NCBI GenBank assembly: GCA_012728025.1
Contig: JAAYFX010000088.1
Span: forward strand, 1 to 6,360
Origin: Clostridiales bacterium
GTDB lineage: Bacteria > Bacillota > Clostridia > Oscillospirales > Oscillospiraceae
Direction: 5' to 3'
Length of the DNA stretch: 6,360 nucleotides
In this document: positions 1-5,354 of the stretch, piece by piece
Layout: each line of letters opens with the position of its first letter
Position numbering within the stretch: position 1 is the first letter of the stretch
Notes under the pieces: generated by a model
Databases searched by the model: none
What the model saw: only the letters and a program-made list of their open reading frames with translations
Told to the model about the DNA's origin: nothing
Translations under genes and position numbers: made by a program

Positions 1-901
1 CTGAGAAAATCTTGCTTTCCTCTCGGGCTATGCCTTTTCCGGTAATTTTAATACCAACCCTTTTGCGTTTGGGGGTTTCCAAAGCCTCCAGAGCTTTTTT
101 GCCAATAAAGTCATCCTTTTGCATTTTGACTACAAAGCCCAAACCTGCCTCTATGGGATTAATGTTATCCGTTGTCTCATGGCCGTAAAGGGGCATGGAA
201 GCTTCCAAGCGAAGGGTATCTCTTGCTCCAAGACCGCAGGGGATAAGCCCATGCTCCTGCCCCGCCTCCAAAAGTCCTTCCCAAACTTCCTCGGCATCCT
301 TGGGCTTAATGTAAATTTCATAACCCTTTTCCCCTGTGTATCCGGTTTGGGAGATTATACAGTCTTTCCCCAAAATCTTCCCATGAAGAAAGCTGTAATA
401 CTTTTCAGGAATATCATTTTCCCCTACAAGTTTTGAGAGGATTTCCCCAGATTTGGGGCCTTGCAGGGCAAGCTGGGCATAGCTGTCGGAGCGGTCTTCA
501 ATTTCCACATCGCCAAAGGCCCTTGACTTTATCCAAGAAACGTCCTTTGAGCGATTTGCCCCGTTGCCCACGACGACATACTCCTCGTCGCCTTCCTTAT
601 AGATTACCATATCGTCCACAATGCCGCCGTTTTCGTTGCACATGACGGTGTAGCGCACACGGCCTGTGTCCATCTTTGTAAAATCATTGGTAAAAATCAT
701 GTTGATGTTTTTAAGGGCATCCCTGCCTTTTATAAATATCTCCGTCATGTGAGAAACATCAAAAAGACCTGCTGCCTGACGCACAGCCATATGCTCTTTT
801 ATAACACCCTCATACTGTACCGGCAGACTGTGACCGGCAAAGCTTACAATTCGTGCCCCATATTTCACATGACAATCATAAAATGGCGTTTTCAAATCCA
901 T
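1..901 (-). CDS. gcvT: Aminomethyltransferase, glycine cleavage system T protein (partial, C-terminus off the left edge)
   Basis: GcvT takes the aminomethyl group from lipoylated H protein, releases ammonia and passes the one-carbon unit to tetrahydrofolate in the cytoplasm. About 300 codons are present of a usual length near 365, so only the C-terminal end is missing. Family signatures are in order: FAGHSLPVQY (21-30), GLFDVSHM (45-52), TND (71-73), GGIVDD (92-97, with the expected catalytic Asp at 96), QTGYTGE (185-191), GLGARDTLRLEA (223-234) and DFIGKKALE (264-272). HMTEI replaces the commoner HMGE, a minor change. The ATG at 901 is chosen because AGAGGGG (909-915) sits 7 bases upstream and the protein begins at the family's usual point. 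No frameshift is seen. It lies 268 bases downstream of apbE behind a structured leader, so it is probably a separate unit; gcvH or gcvP genes may follow outside the window. Confidence 0.96.
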   Translation of the reverse strand, partial: MDLKTPFYDCHVKYGARIVSFAGHSLPVQYEGVIKEHMAVRQAAGLFDVSHMTEIFIKGRDALKNINMIFTNDFTKMDTGRVRYTVMCNENGGIVDDMVIYKEGDEEYVVVGNGANRSKDVSWIKSRAFGDVEIEDRSDSYAQLALQGPKSGEILSKLVGENDIPEKYYSFLHGKILGKDCIISQTGYTGEKGYEIYIKPKDAEEVWEGLLEAGQEHGLIPCGLGARDTLRLEASMPLYGHETTDNINPIEAGLGFVVKMQKDDFIGKKALEALETPKRKRVGIKITGKGIAREESKIFS

Positions 902-1069
902 GTTGATACCCCTCTAAGTTTTTATATTTCCAAAATGAGAAGGGCGCAAAACCTACCCTCCTTTAAAAGTCCTTTGGCTTTTACGGGACTTTGCGGCAGA
1001 GCCTTAAATCTTAGGTAAAACTGCTTCAAGGCCCCGATTTATTTCAAAATTCTCTTGAAGACAAGAGCT
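902..1069 (-). promoter_or_regulatory. Structured 5' leader of gcvT
   Basis: This non-coding stretch holds several inverted repeats read on the minus strand. One is CTCTTG/CAAGAG with a 4-base loop (1052-1067). A second is CTTCAAG/CTTGAAG (arms 1054-1060 and 1024-1030), which shares bases 1054-1057 with the first, so the two exclude each other. A third is AAAGTCC/GGACTTT (966-992). A fourth is AGGAGGG/CCCTTCT with one G-T pair (938-962), which covers a perfect-looking AAAGGAGG. Together they suggest leader control of gcvT. I could not match any riboswitch class by eye, and the glycine aptamer core was not found. The regulatory role is inference; the hairpins are seen directly. Confidence 0.35.
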
Positions 1070-1070
1070 T

Positions 1071-1092
1071 ATATTAACAGAAATACTAACAG
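1071..1092 (-). repeat. Two direct copies of CTGTTARTAT upstream of gcvT
   Basis: On the minus strand CTGTTAGTAT (1083-1092) and CTGTTAATAT (1071-1080) lie 12 bases apart and differ at one base. Each also fits a weak extended -10 element (TGT followed by TARTAT), so the pair could be promoter elements or a small operator for gcvT. No convincing -35 box accompanies either copy. Confidence 0.3.
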
Positions 1093-1169
1093 AGATTAGC
1101 GTGAAATACAAGTATCATATTCCCATATATCCACACTATTTATAAGGTGTGCTTTAATCGGCCTAAAAC

Positions 1170-2234
1170 CTAAAAGCTTGGGACAGCCTGCTCAAAGCCC
1201 TCGGAATATATCTGCTCACCGCTTTTAAGTACCCAGCAGGCTTCGACTCCATCCATACTGTTTATAAAGCTTTTTGCCTCGTCTATGGGCATGATAAATG
1301 CCGCTGTGGACAGGGCGTCGGCAAGGCCGGAGTCTTGGCATATGATGGTGACCTGAGCATAATGCTCGGAGGGCATAAGGGTTTCAGGGTCAATTATGTG
1401 GTGATACTGCCGGCCATCAACAGTGTAATAGCGCTCGTATATGCCACTGGATACAACAGAGAGGTCCTTCACCGAAACGGACATAAGCTGGGCCTGCCTG
1501 CTGTTCGAGTCAGGGTTTTTTATGCCTACCACCCAAGGGGAAGTTTCGCCTTTCCCCCCCAGTTTGCCGCCTATGGCACGAACATTGCCCCCCACGCTAA
1601 TCAGAAGGTTTTCTATCCCCAGTTCAAGCATATATTCTGCCACCCGCTCAACGGCATAGCCCTTTGCAACAGCTCCCACATCAAGCCGCATTAAGGGGTC
1701 TTTCAGGTAGACCGTTGAAGCTTCGACGTCGATAATAATATCGTCTATGTTTGTGTGCTCTGCCGCCTTTTTAAGAAGCTCCATAGGCGGAAGTTGCGCC
1801 TCCTCGGGGTTATTAATCCCCGTCTCACGATACTCGTGCCAAATTTCAAGGACAGAGCCTAGGGCGATGTTAAAAGTCCCCCTTGAAAGCTTATACTGCT
1901 CCTTGGAATATTCCAAAAGCTCGATAATCCGCCTGTCCACCTTCACAGGCTCTATGCCCGCCATGTCGTTTATGGTTTTTATGTTATTGATACCCTCAAA
2001 GTCCTCATAAATAGTATACAGCTTATGATATTCTTCAAGTTTATCCCGAAACTGATTGGAAGCTTCCGTAAAGTCATCCTTACTTTCGGCATAGCCTACA
2101 AGGCTTGTTATGGTATCAAACAGGGAAAGAAACTCCGCCTGATACCGAGTTTGTTTTGGAACCTTCTTTATACCGCCGCAGCCAGAGCAAAAAAGCAGTG
2201 CAGCGCAAAGAAAAACCGCAGTGAGTTTTTTCAT
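1170..2234 (-). CDS. apbE: ApbE-family FAD:protein FMN transferase, lipoprotein (FmnB-like)
   Basis: ApbE enzymes cleave FAD and attach FMN covalently to Ser or Thr of target proteins outside the membrane. The 354-residue protein starts with a lipoprotein signal: MKK, a hydrophobic stretch, and CSGC with Cys19 as the likely lipidated residue; Cys at -3 of the lipobox is unusual. Family motifs are all present: SRGTFNIALG (117-126), LDVGAVAKGYAVE (184-196), LISVGGNVRAIG (211-222), SSGIYERYY (262-270), HHIIDPETLMP (278-288) and ADALSTAAF (305-313) with the expected magnesium-site Asp and Thr. The ATG at 2234 is preferred over one 13 codons upstream because GGGGG (2240-2244) precedes it and the signal peptide begins there. 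It lies next to the PplA-like FMN-binding lipoprotein, its likely substrate, but behind terminator-like hairpins. Membership is certain; substrate is inference from context and from Listeria FmnB. Confidence 0.95.
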   Translation of the reverse strand: MKKLTAVFLCAALLFCSGCGGIKKVPKQTRYQAEFLSLFDTITSLVGYAESKDDFTEASNQFRDKLEEYHKLYTIYEDFEGINNIKTINDMAGIEPVKVDRRIIELLEYSKEQYKLSRGTFNIALGSVLEIWHEYRETGINNPEEAQLPPMELLKKAAEHTNIDDIIIDVEASTVYLKDPLMRLDVGAVAKGYAVERVAEYMLELGIENLLISVGGNVRAIGGKLGGKGETSPWVVGIKNPDSNSRQAQLMSVSVKDLSVVSSGIYERYYTVDGRQYHHIIDPETLMPSEHYAQVTIICQDSGLADALSTAAFIMPIDEAKSFINSMDGVEACWVLKSGEQIYSEGFEQAVPSF

Positions 2235-2275
2235 TTTTTCCCCCGTAAAGATATATATAAATACCCTTGCCATAA

Positions 2276-2326
2276 AAGCAAGAAAACGGAAAGGCCGATT
2301 TCTTCCGCCCTTCCGTTTTTTTGCTT
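2276..2326 (-). terminator. Long hairpin between pplA and apbE, terminator-like in both directions
   Basis: The 20-base arms (2276-2295 and 2307-2326) pair with one mismatch and, on the minus strand, one G-T pair, around an 11-base loop. The GC-rich core ACGGAAGGGC/GCCTTTCCGT is followed by TTTTCTTGCTTTT on the minus strand; on the plus strand the core is followed by seven T. It sits 17 bases past the pplA stop codon and 42 bases before the apbE start, so it probably lowers transcription into apbE rather than only ending it. Confidence 0.75.
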
Positions 2327-2357
2327 AAAAAGCGGTGATTGCTTATTTTGCCGCTTT
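2327..2357 (-). terminator. Short hairpin with T tract over the pplA stop codon
   Basis: On the minus strand AAAGCGG (2351-2357) pairs with CCGCTTT (2329-2335) across a 15-base loop containing the pplA TAA stop (2343-2345), and the 3' arm runs into a T tract. It stands directly before the longer hairpin, giving two stem-loops in series. The long loop makes it a weaker candidate alone; it may instead protect the 3' end of the pplA message. Confidence 0.4.
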
Positions 2358-3398
2358 GTTTATAAGGCTTATAAAGTCGCTGATGGTGATGGTTACAGAG
2401 CTTATTAAGTCAGCATCAACTGCCTTGCCTTCCTCACTTACGGCAATGCCAGAAACCTCGGAAATATTTTTGCCTGTGATATAAGCGGCAAAGGCTTCTG
2501 CCTGCTCGTTCCATTCCTTGCCAATGGAGGAGGCCTTTTTCATATCATAGGCATCTCCAAGCTCGTTTTTAGACTGAAGGCTTGCCTTAAGGTCGCTTGT
2601 GATTTTTCCGACTTTGTCAAAGTTAACATTGCTTTGGGAGCCGTCTATTACACAGCTTGTTATAAGGCCGGAATCGTCAGTTGTGAGGGCCATATATATA
2701 GAATAGGCCTGAGCGACACCGTCTTTTTCATCGGCATTGGCAGAATTACTCATATTGGTCTCGGAAGATAAAAACAGTTTGTCACCGGCAGAGGCGCCAA
2801 GGTCACGAGCGTTTTTAACCGCCTTTTCGATGCCGGCAATAAAGTCACTTACATGGACAGTAACAGAGCTTAGAAGGTCTGCATCCTCGGCAACTCCCTG
2901 CTCATTAACCGCAATGCCCCGAACTTCGTCGAGGGTTTTGCCGACAACATAGGCGGCGAAGGCCTCTGCCTGCTCATTCCACTCCTTGCCAATGGAGGAT
3001 GCCTTTTTCATGTCATAGGCTTCCCCAAGCTCGTTTTTGCTTTTAAATGTGGTGTCAAGAGCGGTTGCTATAACACCATCATTGCCGAAAGCGATTTTCG
3101 TCTGGACTTCGTCTATGGCACAGGCGGCAATCTTGCCGTCATTATCAACTGTGACCGCCACAATTAAAGAGTCAATCTGAGCAAGTCCCTCGTCATCAAC
3201 GGCACTTTTCGACTTGTCTATTGTGCTGATTACAGAAAGGCCGGTTTTAACTGTTTCTCCGCCGCTGTTTCCGGTGGGGGCTTCTGCGTTCGGAGTTTCG
3301 TTTGATGCGGGGGGCGGTGTTTCGTTTTTAGTTGAGCATCCCGCAAAAACTGCTGTTATCATTAGCACCGCCATAAGAATTGCTGAAAACCTTTTCAT
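2343..3398 (-). CDS. pplA: Lipoprotein with two tandem FMN-binding-type domains (PplA-like EET lipoprotein)
   Basis: In Listeria, PplA is a surface lipoprotein carrying two covalently bound FMN groups that passes electrons to outside acceptors. This 351-residue protein has a lipoprotein signal ending in AVFAGC (Cys21), a Pro/Asn/Glu-rich linker to about residue 50, then two homologous domains (about 73-196 and 229-350). Each domain runs from beta-strand-like segments (VAVTVDNDGKI in the first) through the shared block ELG[ED]AYDMKKASSIGKEW and on to DADL[LI]SSVT. The last aligns with the C-terminal FMN attachment motif DxxSGAT, giving Thr180 and Thr336 as candidate acceptors exactly 156 residues apart. 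SGAT is replaced by SSVT in both, so flavinylation is inferred, not shown. AGGAGGT (3404-3410) lies 5 bases before the ATG. It follows eetB by 43 bases and precedes apbE. Assignment rests on domain pattern and locus. Confidence 0.82.
   Translation of the reverse strand: MKRFSAILMAVLMITAVFAGCSTKNETPPPASNETPNAEAPTGNSGGETVKTGLSVISTIDKSKSAVDDEGLAQIDSLIVAVTVDNDGKIAACAIDEVQTKIAFGNDGVIATALDTTFKSKNELGEAYDMKKASSIGKEWNEQAEAFAAYVVGKTLDEVRGIAVNEQGVAEDADLLSSVTVHVSDFIAGIEKAVKNARDLGASAGDKLFLSSETNMSNSANADEKDGVAQAYSIYMALTTDDSGLITSCVIDGSQSNVNFDKVGKITSDLKASLQSKNELGDAYDMKKASSIGKEWNEQAEAFAAYITGKNISEVSGIAVSEEGKAVDADLISSVTITISDFISLINKAAK
2481..2570 (-). repeat. 90-bp internal repeat of pplA, copy in domain 2
   Basis: This segment matches 2949-3038 at 81 of 90 bases with no gaps, at an offset of 468 bases (156 codons). 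It encodes a 30-residue block in the second domain. Only a Glu/Asp change separates the two copies in protein, although the rest of the domains has diverged much more. Confidence 0.88.
2949..3038 (-). repeat. 90-bp internal repeat of pplA, copy in domain 1
   Basis: Partner of the segment at 2481-2570, in the same reading frame. Most of the nine base differences are silent. The block contains KKASSIGKEWNEQAEAFAAY, identical in both domains. Confidence 0.88.
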
Positions 3399-3403
3399 AA
3401 ATT

Positions 3404-3410
3404 ACCTCCT
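3404..3410 (-). promoter_or_regulatory. Strong ribosome binding site of pplA
   Basis: AGGAGGT on the minus strand, 5 bases before the ATG, is the best Shine-Dalgarno sequence in the window. It stands out against the weaker sites of the upstream EET genes and suggests that the lipoprotein is made in higher amounts than the membrane components encoded on the same transcript. Confidence 0.85.
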
Positions 3411-3441
3411 AAAATTGTTGTGATGTTTTTCTTTTGTTTTA

Positions 3442-3966
3442 TTATTTTAAATTAAGTCTTTTTAAAAGGGGAGCGGACTGCCGCAGCAGCACCGATGTTA
3501 AAAATCCGGAGCCGATTGCGGATATTAAAAGAATGGGAAAATAGTACCACAAGGAGGTTTTAAGAATAAAAGAGGCCACAGTAATTTGACCAAGGTTATG
3601 AAATACAGCACCGGATACGCTAAGGCCAAGATAGCTTGTTTTTTTCCCAAGGAGACCCATGAGCAGAAGCATGATTAAAACCGAGGCCAAACCTCCGGAA
3701 AGACTCAGTATCCCTGCAACCATCCCTCGAGTTAAAAGAGCAAAGCCTGCCTTTAAAAAAGCGATTATGAGAGCGTCTGATTTTTTAAGGTTAATCAGTG
3801 TGAACATGACAACGATATTGGAAAGCCCCAGTTTTATCCCCGGAGCGGCAGTGGGTGCGGGCAAAAGCCCCTCTACTATGGACAGCACTATGGACAGGGC
3901 AAACAGCATTGCCATAAGTGTAAGGTGTTTTGTTTTATCTGCTGTGTCCCTTCCTTGTTTGTTCAT
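3442..3966 (-). CDS. eetB: EetB-like integral membrane protein (Gx transporter / heptaprenyl diphosphate synthase component I family)
   Basis: The 174-residue protein is almost entirely hydrophobic, with about five membrane segments after a short polar N-terminus. Motifs typical of the family are seen: PGIKLGLSNIVVMF (42-55), LSLSGGLAS (87-95) and SVSGAVFHNLGQI (116-128). The database name that links this family to heptaprenyl synthase is misleading; no prenyl synthase active site is present, and the real synthase is encoded three genes upstream. In Listeria the homologue EetB is needed with EetA for extracellular electron transfer, probably moving electrons from membrane quinone to the outside; the mechanism is not established. 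The start at 3966 has TGGGG a few bases upstream. It follows eetA by 47 bases and ends in two consecutive TAA codons. Confidence 0.88.
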   Translation of the reverse strand: MNKQGRDTADKTKHLTLMAMLFALSIVLSIVEGLLPAPTAAPGIKLGLSNIVVMFTLINLKKSDALIIAFLKAGFALLTRGMVAGILSLSGGLASVLIMLLLMGLLGKKTSYLGLSVSGAVFHNLGQITVASFILKTSLWYYFPILLISAIGSGFLTSVLLRQSAPLLKRLNLK

Positions 3967-4013
3967 AGCTTACCCCAATCAAAGGCTTTTCTTCAAAATG
4001 AAAAAAGCGTATA

Positions 4014-4403
4014 TTATCCGATAATTATATCAGGTTGCTCAGGCCCTGCCTTTTCCTCCGATAGAATTTTTATATAAATCCTATTTGGGATGCAGGCGGC
4101 GTACTCTCCGACTCTGTGGAGCCGTCCTGACTTAACGCAAATTTTATCAGGGCAGTCAGATTGCACAAAGGCTATGCTCCCATCTTTATAAAGCTGGAAA
4201 ACAACATTGGGTGCCTGCTCCAGAGAAAATCGCCCCTCTTCACCTGTGGTCAAATCAACGGTTTTAACAAGCTCCGAGCGGTAATATATTTCGGCATATT
4301 TACCGCTGTGGCCATATAAATTGCCATAAATAAACCAAGTCAGCACAGAGATGGCGGCGACAATAGCTATAATTATAATATCAGATTTTCTTGCAAATTT
4401 CAT
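4014..4403 (-). CDS. eetA: EetA-like membrane-anchored NusG domain II protein
   Basis: The 129-residue protein has one N-terminal membrane segment (about 8-27) followed by an outward-facing NusG-domain-II fold. The family hallmark is clear: SDCPDKICVKSGR (82-94), then GEYAACIPNR (99-108). Cys84, Cys89 and Cys104 are the conserved cysteines. The Listeria homologue EetA works with EetB in extracellular electron transfer; its precise chemistry is unknown. The ATG at 4403 overlaps the stop codon of the upstream prenyltransferase gene in an ATGA arrangement, with TGGAG just upstream inside that gene, so translation is probably coupled. This domain also occurs beside Rnf and thiamine-lipoprotein genes, so the EET assignment relies on the neighbours. 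Confidence 0.88.
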   Translation of the reverse strand: MKFARKSDIIIIAIVAAISVLTWFIYGNLYGHSGKYAEIYYRSELVKTVDLTTGEEGRFSLEQAPNVVFQLYKDGSIAFVQSDCPDKICVKSGRLHRVGEYAACIPNRIYIKILSEEKAGPEQPDIIIG

Positions 4404-5320
4404 CGTAGACTCCAGTTGGCAAAAAGTCCTCCCAAAAGCATAAGTAAGGTATGGGCTGTAATGATAATGATAAAGTTTTGGATTGAAACCATAAAGGTTG
4501 TCTCTTTATCCTGCCGCCGATAAAAGCGGCGGATGTTTTTTTGAACCCAAGGAAGGGTTAAAAGCAGCAGTAAGCTAAGGGGAGAAATAAGCCTAAATAT
4601 AACCATGGCGATTACAGAAGCATAGGCCAGATAATACAAGGCGGCAAAAAGATGCAAAGACGCACCCTTTAAATAATAGGGCAGGGTAAACCTTTTCACC
4701 TGCACATCATTTTGAAGGTCACAAATATTATTTGCAAGCATGATATTCGCTGTCAGACAGCAGGGGACTTGCGCCAAAAGAAACAGCTTTGCAAATGTTA
4801 TAATATCCCCTTCGAAGCTTAAGCGCCCCGCTTTTAGGGCATAAACGAACACTTCCTCGGGGGTGTTGATATAAACAAGCAGAAAGGGAATAAGCAATCC
4901 GTAAAAAAGGCCGGATACAATTTCGCCGTATGGCCCGTGGGAAATTGGCACAGGGCCGAAGGAGTACATAATGCCAAACAAAAAACAAAGTGCGCCCAGA
5001 AAAAGCACCGCCAAATCAGTCAGATAAACCAGATATAAACCAAAAGCAAGGCTTATTGCCAAAAGGACAATTATAATTACAAGGGCTGTGCGGCGCTTAA
5101 ACTGAAGCGTTTGCCGGTTGTTTTTCGTGTCACAGTAATTGTTAATGGCTGTGGCAGTTAAATCAAAAAAGAGCATACCCGCAAAAAACACCAGAGTTTT
5201 CTGCCGGTCTATGGCCTTTCCGGAGACAAATAAAAACGTGAGGGTCATCAGAAAAGTCAAAACACTGGTGATTTTGTTTTTTATTTCAACATAGTTTAAA
5301 AACCCTTTGATGGCATTCAT
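4400..5320 (-). CDS. dmkA: UbiA-family prenyltransferase (DmkA-like, demethylmenaquinone synthesis)
   Basis: UbiA enzymes join a polyprenyl chain to an aromatic ring inside the membrane; the likely substrate is 1,4-dihydroxy-2-naphthoate. The 306-residue protein is polytopic, with about eight or nine membrane segments. The second Asp-rich motif is intact: NNICDLQND (197-205) followed by RFTLPYYL. YSFGPVPIS and GEIVSG (119-137) are also typical. The first motif reads NNYCDTKNN (60-68) where the usual form is NDxxDxxxD, so two acidic positions are Asn. The ATG at 5320 is chosen; a longer reading would use a TTG at 5386 and overlap the upstream gene. GGGAAAG (5330-5336) lies 9 bases before the ATG. 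It follows the polyprenyl synthase by 34 bases and overlaps eetA. Its quinone product is inferred from the EET context. Confidence 0.9.
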   Translation of the reverse strand: MNAIKGFLNYVEIKNKITSVLTFLMTLTFLFVSGKAIDRQKTLVFFAGMLFFDLTATAINNYCDTKNNRQTLQFKRRTALVIIIVLLAISLAFGLYLVYLTDLAVLFLGALCFLFGIMYSFGPVPISHGPYGEIVSGLFYGLLIPFLLVYINTPEEVFVYALKAGRLSFEGDIITFAKLFLLAQVPCCLTANIMLANNICDLQNDVQVKRFTLPYYLKGASLHLFAALYYLAYASVIAMVIFRLISPLSLLLLLTLPWVQKNIRRFYRRQDKETTFMVSIQNFIIIITAHTLLMLLGGLFANWSLR

Positions 5321-5354
5321 AACATATATCTTTCCCAGACCTTTACAGTCCGAT

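Noticed and set aside
119..1018. Plus-strand open frames opposite gcvT
   Set aside because: They are antisense to a clearly conserved gene, have no family features, and show no ribosome sites.
1132..1151. CACAC/GTGTG hairpin as the apbE terminator
   Set aside because: The stem is only 5 bp with an AT-rich loop and no T run follows on the minus strand; no clear apbE terminator was found.
902..1169. Glycine riboswitch upstream of gcvT
   Set aside because: This is the expected element, but the conserved aptamer core (CCGAAGG-type and CAGGTAAAAGGAC-type segments in tandem) is not found on the minus strand. Only unrelated hairpins are seen. A covariance-model search would settle it.
2235..2273. 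Upstream ATG for apbE at 2273
   Set aside because: No ribosome site precedes it and it would put extra residues ahead of a normal lipoprotein signal peptide that starts at 2234.
2252..2281. Promoter for apbE (TTGCTT, 18-base spacer, TATATA on the minus strand)
   Set aside because: The -35 box matches only three of six bases, lies inside the terminator stem, and would start transcription almost on the ribosome binding site.
3986..4007. Small hairpin between eetA and eetB
   Set aside because: It is AT-rich with a bulge and sits inside a tightly packed gene series; too weak to call a terminator.
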